DNA from: Eutrigla gurnardus
Lineage: Eukaryota > Chordata > Actinopteri > Perciformes > Triglidae
Direction of reading: 5' to 3'
Assembly: GCA_963514095.1 (NCBI GenBank)
Contig: OY741277.1
Coordinates: 6,167,409-6,231,408 of the forward strand
DNA: 64,000 nucleotides
In this document: one piece after another, positions 37,601-48,200 of the stretch
Numbering within the stretch: the stretch's first letter is position 1
Layout of the letters: every line of letters begins with the position of its first letter
Notes under the pieces: generated by a model
What the model was told of the DNA's origin: nothing
The model's database searches: none
What the model saw: the letters and a program-made list of their open reading frames with translations, nothing else
Program-made: the position numbers and the translations under genes

Positions 37601-37770
37601 TCGAGAGTATGGACTAGGATGCCGTAAAACATTTAACAACGTCATAGAATAATAATTGTCACAATAATTGTCATAAAACATTTTGTCCGTCTAAAGTATA
37701 CTGTATAATATACTTTAACATGTCACAAAAATTGTCATGACTGAAAGGCATACTCTAGAATGCCATGAAC

Positions 37771-38701
37771 TAGGGCTGGGCAATTTGGCCTAAAAATAAA
37801 ATCTCTATTTTTTTTCAAGCTAATGGACAATTTTCGATTTAAACCTCATTTTTTTTCTCTAAACAAACTAAAAAGACCAAGGCAAAATTTAAATGCATAT
37901 TTTCTTTATTAACACAATAAAAATAAATGAGATTACCAAGTAGTCTAGGCCTATGTGAACAAATCAGTTCAAGAATTTTAAAAAATAAAATGAAATCATT
38001 ATTGTGCAAAGATTTTTTTTTTAAATCAAATTGAAAAAAAAATGTCTCTTGTAGGCCATCCCTGAAAAAACTTGTAAAATGAAATACAATAAATAATACG
38101 TAGCCCGGGCTGTAGAAAGCAGGGATTCAAATAAATGAGTTCCTAAACAAGTACAGTAATAAATCGGTAAGATAGCTAATCTAAAAGTAATTTGGTTTAC
38201 TAAAGAGTAAAAATGGTTTACTTATTTAGATTAAGACAAATTAATCATAAATTAGTAAATTATTGTAAATGTTTGTAACAGTAAACTGGAAAAATAGAGA
38301 CTGTGCCTTTATTCTTGTTAGTGTAATTTGATTCACTGCATGTATCTGTCAGTGTCACCTGTTGCGATTGGCCACGGGTAAGGAAGAGCCCAGGAAGGGC
38401 AGCGCTTAAGGCGGAAGGGTGGGAAGACACGAAAGGGAAGCGAGAGGAGATAGGATAGCACCATGGAGCAGTAAACTTTTGGAAGTATTCTCGTTAATTA
38501 GTAAAAGGACGTTTGAGTTCGTGGACATATGGTTTGTCTGTCGGAGTGAATGTGATTGTACGTGGCTGACTTTTGCATGCGTTCTGGAAAGTGAGAGAGT
38601 CCCAAAACAAACCTGTGGAGTCTAGAACTGTTTTTAAATCGCGATTTTGCGGTTCAGCCATTTCACAAACCGCAGGAAAGTAAAAATGCAGCCCAGCCCT
38701 A
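37771..38701. mobile_element. non-autonomous hAT-like DNA transposon (931 bp)
   Basis: The ends are inverted: TAGGGCTGGGC at 37771 and GCCCAGCCCTA ending at 38701. The flanks show a probable 8-bp target duplication, CCATGAAC on the left and CCATGATC on the right (7 of 8 identical). Eight-bp duplications are typical of the hAT superfamily. The interior is AT-rich with no transposase frame; the 68-codon ORF at 38419 has no resemblance to one. The GGGCTGGGC-type terminus is common in fish genomes. Confidence 0.7.
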
Positions 38702-38776
38702 CCATGATCCCAAAAAGTTGATAAAAAAAGTCACAGTATAGCATGCTATACAATATCATGAGCCTGTTTTTTGGGT

Positions 38777-38893
38777 GACTGAAATCCATTTTGCTGCTAC
38801 TTCCATCTGTTCTTCCAAACTGGAGGCGTTTTGACCGTCATCTACTGTAGGTTGTACACCGTCTATGGATAAGTACCTCATACAACCCCAATC
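38777..38893 (-). mobile_element. fragment of the same MITE-like family, opposite orientation
   Basis: The reverse complement reads GGGTTGTATGAGGTACTTAT, then CTACAGTAGATGACGGTC and CGCCTCCAGTTTGG. These are the core motifs of the element at 29.1 kb, in the same order. Only about 115 bp remain, squeezed between the hAT-like element and the duplicated 3' UTR segment. Confidence 0.6.
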
Positions 38894-39580
38894 TGTACTT
38901 CAACTGGCATGACTGGAGATTTGTTTCACTCTGTTTAATTTTATACAATACTTTTAGAATAGGCAATTTGAGGAGTTATTTTTGATGGGAAACAATTCAC
39001 CTCCTTTGTCTCAATGTGTAGCATGTGATATGGGGAAAATGCTATACAAGGCATGTTATGACAATTTTTTGTGTGTAAAATAGTGCATCATAGACAGAAA
39101 AAATATATATTTTAAATACAATTTAAGCAAACCAAGCCATGTGTGGTTTAAAAGGGTGTCACTTCTGAATTATTCAACCTTTTAACTTCAGACGGGAACG
39201 TGAACAAATAGCCTTTAACACGCAGTGATGAAATTCACCATGCAGTCCTGTGGAATCCCTTAGAAAACATCAATGTCATTGCAGGAAATATTTTGTATTT
39301 GAACACTATCCCACCACATCACTGCAGAACATGGACACGAGTGCTGCTGCAGTACACAACCATGGCTTCAGCAAAAACTAGGTAACAAATAGGCTCATTA
39401 AAACCACATTAAAACATTGACTATTTTTACTAAGTCTTACAATTATGTTTTAGGAAAAAAAAGTGTCACATCAAACACTTTTGGGGAAGAAAAAGCAAAC
39501 GAAAGAAAACTTAAGCCTCTTTATTTTCAGTCCACACAACCCATGCTTCAAGTCACTTTATGTTCAAGAGCATATAGAGG
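38885..39580 (+). repeat. diverged duplicate of fhod3 3' UTR end (copy of about 33.03-34.25 kb)
   Basis: Collinear matches in direct orientation: ACTGGCAT(C/G)ACTGGAGAT, then AATTTAAGCAAACCAAGCCA, TGTGGTTTAAAA.GGTGTCAC, GTGATGAAATTCACC with CAGTCCTGTGGAATCC, and TTTTCAGTCCACACAACCCA with TGCTTCAA.TCACTTTATG. Similarity is patchy with indels, so the duplication is old. The intervening 4.6 kb is all repeat and transposon sequence. Confidence 0.75.
39520..39525 (-). terminator. possible poly(A) signal of the RXR gene
   Basis: TTTATT on the + strand is AATAAA on the - strand. It lies 1.5 kb past the RXR stop codon, within the duplicated segment, and is the nearest canonical hexamer I noticed downstream of that gene. 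Confidence 0.3.
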
Positions 39581-41041
39581 TTGACGACAAGCTCATCAAT
39601 AAAGCTCATCTGGGGTTTACACATGGCCATCATACAGACCTCGGTTGGTCTCGTTTAAAATTCCTATACGTCCACAGGTGTCATGGATCTAAATGTGATT
39701 ATGGTTTGCTTTTAATAAATTGCAGAGACATAACAATGAACAAGACAGCTACCTACAAAAAGGGGGGCAAAGGTTGGAAAATACAATTGAGCATCAAAAA
39801 AGCACAAAAAAAAAGAAAACAAAATCAGCTGAAACAGTCTCAGCAAATCCAGTGCAACCCAAGACATGTTCTGCTTCATACTAGTTGAAAACTAAAGACA
39901 AGGGCACATATTAAGAATTATATAATTTGTATATCCTGATCATAATTCAAATTTATCAATATACATTTTCCCTGAACAATCACTTTTGCACAGTACCTTT
40001 GAATTGTATAGATAAATTACAAAATGGAGTATTCCCTTTCCACCACACATGATTTACTTTTTAAAACCCCTGAATGACTGACAGGCAGAACGCTCTTATG
40101 CACTTAACATTTTATATTGCTACATTTTTAACAAAAATTAACAAAGGGATTTTCAGTTTTGCATATTTTCTTAGGTTTGTGGTTTGGTGTGCATCTGCAC
40201 CAATAATGTCAAATTACTACTGAAATAGCACCAAAATACAAACGCCTGACTCTTTAAAGGCCAGGCGTCTTTTAAAAGTGTGTTTTAGAAATAGTACATA
40301 GCAAGTGTGCAGTGCAGTTTAATCGTTAACCACAAAGTGATTAGATTTATAAAATGGCAAAGAAGTAAACAACACTAACTGTATATTACCAGACACATAA
40401 AGCTGATCCTCAATCAACAAAGACAAGTCAGACTTGACGCTGTCAACCACTGGCTTACCCTCTATCACAGGGTCGCTGTAAGGATTTAATCTTCTGCAAT
40501 AGATACAAGTAAACTCAGAGCTGTTGTTGGATACAGTTCCCAGTGACTGTTTGGTACAATTAAATTCTTTTAGAGCTGGCTTGAGTTACAAATTATAAAA
40601 AGAAGACTAGGTCCTTAATACATACACATGATTCAGGTTGCCTTCTTTTTAAAAAATAGGTTTCGGGGATCAGTTCAGTTGGAGAAACAACTGAAGCTTG
40701 ATGTTTGAAGTGTCTAAAAAGCTTATATAAAAATGTATACCCAAATTATAGCTCCTGTGAGGGAAATATGTAAATGTTTACATTTTTAAAAATACTTTTT
40801 TTTTTTTTTTTTAAAACCATAGTTACGCATGAAGTTATTTCAACATATAGCACCAGCTTGTAGATCATGCCAAGCCTTGGGTTTGGTCTAAAGAGCAAAT
40901 CTGTGCTGCACTAAAATAGTGTAACCCAGACAGCAGTGAGACAAACTGACAAATCTTCAAAAACTTAAAGTGCCACTCCAGTCCCACTCCAGCTTCCCAG
41001 ACTTCAGCTATCTAAACCTAACCACAGTACGTGTTTCCTAT
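39526..41041 (-). other. probable 3' UTR of the RXR gene
   Basis: AT-rich sequence downstream of the RXR stop, without a conserved ORF. The 141-codon ORF at 39463 on the other strand is Lys/Gln/Ser-rich low complexity with no family resemblance. The extent is inferred from the candidate hexamer at 39520. Confidence 0.4.
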
Positions 41042-43502
41042 CTAAGACAACTGATGGGGAGCTTCAAGCATTTCCATGAGGAAAGTGTCAATAGGTGTAT
41101 CACCAATCAGCTTGAAGAAGAAAAGATGCTCCAAGCACTTCAAGCCAATGGATCGCAGTGCTGGCAGTCGAAGAAGTAGCTTAGCAAACCTGCATGGAGA
41201 AAAGACGACATCATTCAAGAGAAACAATAATCATGACAATAAATATAGCACACATTAAAATACAAATGAAATCTCGAGGTGTTTGCAGCAATCATGTGTA
41301 ACTTTGACATTCTAGGTTGTGAAATAGATGCAATAGAGTGAAAAACAAGACTATGCCGAGCTTGAGATGGCTGAGGATATTTACCTTCCCTGCTGCTCTG
41401 GATATTTCTGTTTGCAGTAGGCTTCCAATGATGCATAGACCTTTTCTCTAAGGAGCTCCACCTCACCTGTGTTGGAGAGCCCTTTAGCATCTGCAAGAAA
41501 AATATAGACATTATTTATCAGGTGTGAGACGCTTAACAATACACCCTATGTTGAAAAACTGTCAAGCTTTCATATTTAGATATCAGCATTGCACACGCAC
41601 CTGGGTTGAAGAGGACAATGGCTCGGAGGCAGCCCAGCTCTGATTTGTCCATTTGCATATCTCTCATTTTGTTGACGAGCTCCGTAAGAACCCTAAATAA
41701 TAACATAAATACAAAGACCACAATGAAAATATTACACAAAATGTATCGACTTAAACGCACTCATAAATATTACAAAAGTTTAAGAATTACCTGTCAAATA
41801 TGGCGCCGACCTCTGCACTCTGCACACTCTCCCTGTGTTTAATAAAAACAGTTATATAGAGATTAAACAATGGAAAAACGTATACAATTTGTTGCTATTT
41901 ATATTTGTTTCTCTGTGATGCACCTGTCAAAAATGGCTCCCACTCCTGCGCTATGTGCATTGTCGCGCTGCAGCTCAGAGGCCAGGAGAACGCCATCCTT
42001 CAAACCAATGGAGCGATGGGAGAAAGAGGCGATGAGAAGCTCATTCCACCCTGAGAAAAAATAAAATAGAATTAGATTAAGTGCAAAATAATAATGATAA
42101 TTCATAGGACTTACATAGCACCTTTTGAATACCTTAAAGATGCCTTACATGAGATGCAGGACAAATACCAAATAGAATAAAAAATATATACACAGACAAA
42201 AAAACAATATACAAATACAAAAACATACAAAAAGATATCAGAAGTTATTAATCTGAAATTACACCAACAATAAACTGACAAAAGCTGTTTTAAAGGGGAA
42301 GTCTTGATACGTGCAAAATTCCCTCCTTAGATCAGAACCAATACTATAAAAAAACTGGTTCACTGTGACATCACCCATTGGTTTGTGGACTACAGTTTTA
42401 AAGCCTCTAGTTTGGCAGATTGGCCATCAACATCTTAGAATTTAGAAAAGTGACCATTTTTGCCAAGTGAACATATTTGGACTGAGGAGGAGCAACAGCT
42501 GGATCCGATGAACACAAGTAACAGAAGCAGCACCCTGAGCAGCAAACTTACTGCATCTGGCTTTTTACACTTCTAGTTCACTACATCCAAGTGAAATATT
42601 CTGTGTTTTATTACATTTATTTGGCAAAATAAGTTACTAGTTAATCTACTTTGCAGATTCAGACCCTGAATACAAAATATAAAATCAACTAATAAACTAT
42701 ATATAATTTAAATTAGCTCCAGCCGTTACCAGCTGCAAAATTAAAGTGATAAACATTAAACATAAATTCTGCATATAAATATACTTTTACTTTTGGTACT
42801 TTAAGTATATATTAATGCTGATACTTTTTTCTTTTACCTATTTAATATTTTCAATGTAAGAGGTTTTCTTATTTTAAAGTAAATTATTTAATCATAACCA
42901 TAGTAGTTGTGTAAATATGAATGGTCGACACCGCAAAAAAGGTCACACTCACATGGCAAGGCACTCACACGTATGGCAAACGCCACAGTCTAGCTAATTA
43001 ATGGGAAACAATGGAGCTTTGACAATGTTACCATTCAAGTTGCTTTATAGTTACTTTCTATCCTGGATTTGATGGTATGGGAAGCAAAATGTTAACCTCC
43101 AGACTTTAACAAGGATTTACATTTTTTTCTTGTGTTCTTGGTTTATATCATGTTATCAAGGAGTTCCATACACACTATCCTAGGAATGTACATTATTTAT
43201 ACTAAAAACATTACAACTATTTAAGCAAGTGTCCATGACCTTGTTACTCTCAGAACTGTACTTTGTAATACTGCAACATTGATAATCTGCATCTGATAAA
43301 CGTGTATCCAGTCTCTGCATTGATTTTTAAGTTCCATACACATTATTCATGATTGCAGGTGCTCCATCATACCTGCACGCAGAAGGATGACTTGGTCATC
43401 AAGGGGCAGTTCAGAGAAATGAGGGATTCTCTTTGCCCACTCCACCAAGGCAAAGAGCTGCTTATCTGCAGTCTGACAGATGTTGGTAACTGCATCATGT
43501 GG
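41042..43502 (-). CDS. rxrb: rxrb ligand-binding domain exons
   Basis: The domain starts in 43502-43373 (DAVTNICQTADKQLFALVEW, LPLDDQVILLRAG) and runs to helix 12 in 41189-41042. The ligand-carboxylate Arg of LLRAGWNEL is intact, as is the pocket Cys of GLKCLEHL. The dimerisation helix is FAKLLLRLPALRSIGLK, and the AF-2 core is FLMEMLEAP, fitting the coactivator-binding pattern. The domain is complete apart from the 14-residue insertion between the helix 6 and 7 regions. Confidence 0.95.
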
Positions 43503-46500
43503 CTGAAACCAAACAATAGATCAAGTTTACTTAGTTGTACATCCAAACCAAATGCTTACAGAAATTACAGTTAACCTGTACTTAAACTCATGTACCTAGG
43601 TTGCTCTAAAAACATGGGACTCAAAGCCACCATTTTTCTGCGAATATCAGATGACTGACGAAGTGACTTATATAAACCTATTGATTGCAATGCTGTAACC
43701 ACTCACAGAATTGCCTGCTGAACCACCATCAGAGTGAAGCTCAGTCTTCTGCTCCACAGCAGTCTCTGCTTCTAGAATCTTCTCCACGGGCATCTCCTCA
43801 TTCACACCGACACTGAACTCCAGCTCTCCTTCACGCTCTCGGTTCCTCTGGCGCTCCTCTTGGACCGCTGCGTCAGACAAAACATAAGTGGTGGGGGGAG
43901 AAAAGGGATGAGGAGATGGTAAATACTGAAGATTTTACAAATGTAAATTGATGAATTTATAGTTTAAATAGTGATATTGTGCAAAATACTCTGCCTCTTT
44001 TGCTGCCTTGAGAAAGTCCTATTCAAATTCTATACTGCCTTGACAAAATTGTAATCCTGACAGTAAAAATACTATATTTATGGAGGCGTTACATTCAGTG
44101 GACCGCTGTCAATTATAACTGGAGTGTGGGCAATCTCTATAATACATCCTCAAGATTTGATTTTAATTCAGGGATTTACGAACCGATTATGAAATGTTTC
44201 TTGATGCATCTCTTTAATTTCCATACTTTTTCTACTACATTCACAATAACAATGAATATTCATCATGAAAAAAAAAGTCAGCTAATGTATTTCAAATATC
44301 CACAGTAAAGTATAATAACTGGCAGGTTGAATTTATATGCATGAGTTGTTATTAACACGCCTTCCAGTTAGCTTAACATGCATTAGTTTAATGTCTAAAA
44401 ATAAGATACTAAAGTGTTGAAAACAGAATCAGAATGCATCTAAAAACTATTGTTTTTCCTACACAAAATGGCAGCATTACTAGTCCTGACTGGCACTGTC
44501 CTTACAGCACAAAGCTCTTTGAGTACAACAGAGACTGGCAAGTGAAATTTGTTAAAAACTTAACGGCAGTAAAAAGGGGAAAAAAGAGAGATTCTGTGTT
44601 GTCTACAGCAACCCAAAAGGAAACTGATCTCAGTGAGGTGGTAGAACAGAAACTGCGGTCTAATCCAAAATGTTCTGACTTCCCTCAATCAAATCTGCAA
44701 AAAAACAACAGCAGCACTGTCTCCTTGAAAACGTATAATCTACCAATCTCACAGGCACATCAGACATAAAAATGACAGCCGTAATAAAGTGACATGGTGA
44801 TTTTACTGATGGCCAAGCAGAGCATACAGAATCCATGTGCCTAAATCTGGAGCTGCACAGATCTTGTTGAGAGGCATCACCACTCATAACACATGTATTA
44901 CTGAAATGTATACTGTATGCATGTGTACTTAAAACTGAACTTGTGGCCCATGAAGGCCTTAACTAGAAAGATCCATTACATCTTTTGCTGCTTCAACACC
45001 TATCAACTCCATCAGATTTTAAATACAATTACGCAGTAAAGAACAACATCTGTCTGACTGTTTATTTTAGTACTCTATCATCACAATGGCACTACACCAC
45101 AGCAATACTCGCTCTTCTATCATTTCTGGGTATGTTTTCACACAGAAATCCGCCAGTCAACAATTTTGCATGCCTAACACAACAGACTAATTCTCTCAGT
45201 AACATAAAATACAGTATCTTTAAGATTTCATGTCATACTCATCCATCCCTCATCTTTTCCATCTTCTTTTATCCACTTTACATGTTTGATCACTATTGAA
45301 AGATGGAGAAAGGGTAGAATAGGAGAAAATGAAGAGAAGAGATGGAGAGGGGTTAGTTATATAAACCAGCCCCAATACACTCGTCTCTACCCTTTATCTT
45401 ATATAATCTATCTAATCTATCATCCACCCTCACCTACACCAGAAATAGTACTAATCCAATATTACTTAACTCAATCAAAATAAGTGGGTTTCCTTTAGCA
45501 TAATTAGTTATTCTAAGAAATCTAATTGACTGCCAATGTTTAATCATTCTAAAATGTATATTCAACTCAATGTTGCACAAAACTCCAATGTATGTCACCT
45601 GTGTATAGTTGCATGTAAGACAACTCGCAACAAAATGTGTTCCTAAACCTTTAATAGCCAAACAGGCTCTCAAAATAAACTCTAATAAAGCCCTGCTCCT
45701 TGCATACCTTCCCTCTTCATGCCCATGGCCAGGCACTTCTGGTAGCGGCAGTATTGGCAGCGATTGCGCTGGCGTTTGTCGACCAGGCACTCTTTGTTAT
45801 CTCTGCAGGTATAGCTAAGGTCTTTGCGCACAGTTCGTTTGAAGAAACCTTTGCAACCCTCACAGCTGTACACTCCATAGTGCTTGCCTGTAAATTACAC
45901 AAATAAAAAAGTAAAGTCAGAGGGAAAATCAAACAACACACCAAAGTTAAGGCGACAGTCTGACAAAACATTTGTATCATGTTTATTAGCAATAGTGACT
46001 GAGATCCATTTGTTAAAGGAAACAAGGAAGCAAAGTCATCTGACAGTTGTGGGATTATACACACTGATATGAAATAAAAACAGTCTAGAGCTGATGTTTC
46101 ACTTCTGCTAATCCTGCTTTTAGCGCACTCACTCACCAGAGGAGCGGTCTCCACAGATGACACACATGCGTTTCTGAGACAACATTATTCCAGGGCTGTG
46201 AGATGGCATTGGCCTCAGGCCAAATGGAGGCTTGATATCTTCTGTGCTGCTGATTGAGTGCATCCCTGATATGGGTGCTGAAGAAGAGATCTGGATCATC
46301 AAAAAAAAAAAAAAAAAAGGTTAATTGTAGGTCATGTTAAATGACAACAAGGCCTTTTGCATTGTCCAAATTTGCTTCCTCCTCTTTTGCCCAATTAACT
46401 GCGCTGTACATATCGTAAAAAATGTATTGGAATGTACCCACAACTAATACGTGTAGCCTCTGCCCCATGTAAACAAACACCAGTACCCTACAACTACAGC

Positions 46501-46768
46501 AGATTAATCTCGTAAATACAAAAATTAAAAATTAATTACATCCTAACATCAATTCACAGACTCTAATAGCTGCTGTTAGTTACCTGGCTGTTGCTGATGG
46601 GTCCAAATCCCAGAGAGGGTGAGGAGTTAAGTGAGGGACTGATAACTGAGAAAGGAGAACCCAAGACGGTGGTGGGGCTGTTGGAGGCTGAACTGTTGGG
46701 TTGCTGTGAGGACATGACTAGCAAGCTGCCCAGTGGAGAGAATGTGGTCCCGTCTGAAGGATATGAAT
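41042..46768 (-). CDS. rxrb: Retinoid X receptor, beta type (nine coding exons recognised)
   Basis: Nuclear receptor for 9-cis-retinoids and obligate dimer partner of RAR, TR, VDR, PPAR and others. Coding exons in gene order: 46768-46584, 46290-46137, 45887-45708, 43867-43707, 43502-43373, 42050-41924, 41832-41791 (microexon), 41692-41601, 41490-41385, 41189-41042. All junctions agree in phase and give one uninterrupted protein ending MLEAPHQLS-stop. The A/B region is Ser/Pro-rich (SPTTVLGSPFSVISPSLNSS). The beta assignment rests on the hinge (VQEERQRNREREGELE, AVEQKTELHSDGG), the APHQLS end and the fish-specific ligand-domain insertion. Which of the two teleost beta copies this is remains open. 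The true start codon is unresolved. Confidence 0.95.
41791..41832 (-). CDS. rxrb: rxrb 42-nt microexon, 14-residue insertion in the ligand domain
   Basis: The exon is flanked by aaacacag and gtaattct and has phase 2 at both ends. It adds ESVQSAEVGAIFDR after ...AHSAGVGAIFDR of the preceding exon; nine of the last ten residues repeat. Fish RXRB proteins are known to carry such an insertion. Because the exon is symmetric, it can be skipped to give a mammalian-like domain. Confidence 0.92.
42112..42170. repeat. small fish interspersed repeat fragment
   Basis: ACTTACATAGCACCTTTTGA, followed by AAAGATGCCTTACATGAG, resembles the very common fish TATAGCGCCTTT...AAAGCGCTTTACA repeat. It is in an rxrb intron. 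Confidence 0.35.
42355..42515 (+). repeat. fish interspersed repeat (GTGACATCACCCATTGGTTT family)
   Basis: CTGTGACATCACCCATTGGT, then TTGTGGACTACAGTTTTAAA, GCCTCTAGTTTGGC and CATATTTGGACTGAGGAGG. I recognise this order from a non-coding repeat frequent in teleost introns. No ends with inverted repeats were seen. Confidence 0.5.
45708..46290 (-). CDS. rxrb: rxrb DNA-binding domain exons
   Basis: Exons 46290-46137 and 45887-45708 encode EDIKPPFGL, then the first zinc finger CVICGDRSSGKHYGVYSC with P-box CEGCKG, and FFKRTVRKDLSYTCRDNKEC. The second finger is CLVDKRQRNRCQYCRYQKCL. All eight zinc-binding cysteines are present. The intron inside the first finger (after SSG) is at the position shared by vertebrate RXR genes. 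VKRMCVICG-type residues just before the first finger differ from the usual HICAICG, a conservative change. Confidence 0.96.
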
Positions 46769-48200
46769 CTGAGGGTGACACAAACGGATATTTTTAATGA
46801 TCGAACTTGAATCAACTAACTATATTTGCTATGATTTGATGTAAAGCTCAAAACATTTTGCTCATCTATTAATCATCTAAGTCATATTTCAAGCAAAGCA
46901 GTCCATCAATCTCTTGCTCAGAGGAAGTGATATTTTCCCGTTTTATATAATAAAAAAGATGAATCTCTTTGGATATATTTTGAACTGTTGCTCAAATAAA
47001 ACAAGCCGTTTGACGACACCTTGGATTTTCGTCATTTCTCGTGGAAATCTTCTCTGTTCTTTGATATTTTATAGCCCGACTGATTAATGTTACCCGAGAA
47101 AATAATACTTTGCTGTCGCCCTAGTTTCAGGCCCCAATGTCGTTAACATTTTCCAACAATTGACGTTAGTCGTGGCATCTATCAAACTAAAATTCACAAA
47201 TAATCCTGACACGTACTGCTTGACACACAAAGAATGTTTTTGGTGGACGGTTATGATCCGAAGAACACAAGTTAGCTAGCTCAACGAAAGCCCGACATCC
47301 AAATGGTTTTACGCGATCTGCCTTCACATTGAGCGAAAAACACATTTAGAGATTTAGCGACGTTTCGAGGTGAAATCCGTGTTCAAAGTAAACAAACCAC
47401 AAAGTAACGTCGCATCAACATTTGCTGAAATTAGCTACTGTTTGTCAACGTTAGCTAGCCACCGTTGGCATCGCAATAACGTTACACGTTTGCTAAATGT
47501 TGCTAACGATACGCAGTAACGTTGACATAAACGTTAACGCTACTCCATGGAAAACGACATTAGTTAGGTAAATGTAAAACGCAAACAAAAGTGCCATTGC
47601 CCACGAGTATTTTCATGAATACATATTGGTAGAATGTATCAGTGACGGTAACACGTAAACAATGTCCTACATTTGCTTTTACAGTAAGCTAGCTAGCTAC
47701 AAAACCGTAAATGCTCGAAAGCCCCTCGCGACAGCTAACATTAGCTTTGGCATGCGTCTGGCTTGATATTGCATTCAGTAACATTTCTCAAAACTACGAT
47801 ATAAACATACCCCGGTAATCATCAAGAGGTGTGGAGCTTGATGACTCGATCGGTCATCGAACCACTTCAGTAAATCAACAAAAATAGCGCAATGTTTTCT
47901 AACTAGCCGAGATTAACGTTAGCTTGTTAGCTGCAATTACGGCTAAACACAGCTAACGCGGCTAACGTTAGCTCAACGCTCGGTTCAGGGTGATAGTCTG
48001 GAGAAGCAGTTGATGACAAAACAGCTCATGGTCGTTTGAAGGTTGGATTTACTTACCAGACACACCTTCGACGCATGGTTGAAAACCCTTTCGATGTACT
48101 ATGCTGTAGTCAGACCAGCGCCAGACAACAGGCCGACTCACATACAGTTTACCTCAACTTGACGCTGTTGTTGTTTACAGGCCATGGTGGCTCAGTGCCA
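46769..48200 (-). promoter_or_regulatory. rxrb: rxrb 5' region: first intron, leader exons and promoter
   Basis: The A/B exon (46768) needs an upstream exon ending in phase 1. A likely donor gtatgt follows 47811 and gives SSTPLDDYR in frame with DSYPSDGTT, but that frame meets a TGA upstream before any ATG. A second likely leader exon ends at 48057 (CTG|gtaagt). Either the leader is non-coding and translation starts at the first in-frame Met (VM|SSQQPNSSASN, within exon 46768-46584), or an initiating exon was missed. The area is rich in GCTAACGTTAGC-like palindromes. Confidence 0.45.

Noticed and set aside
39463..39888. 141-codon + strand ORF ending in a Lys/Gln-rich tail
   Set aside because: It overlaps the duplicated 3' UTR segment and the likely rxrb 3' UTR. 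It has no homologue I recognise, and its codon content follows A-rich DNA.
44434..44769. 111-codon + strand ORF in an rxrb intron
   Set aside because: No domain, no splice partners and antisense to a verified gene's intron.
45717..46163. 148-codon - strand ORF in another frame over the RXR zinc-finger exons
   Set aside because: It runs through a clear intron and out of frame with the DNA-binding domain.
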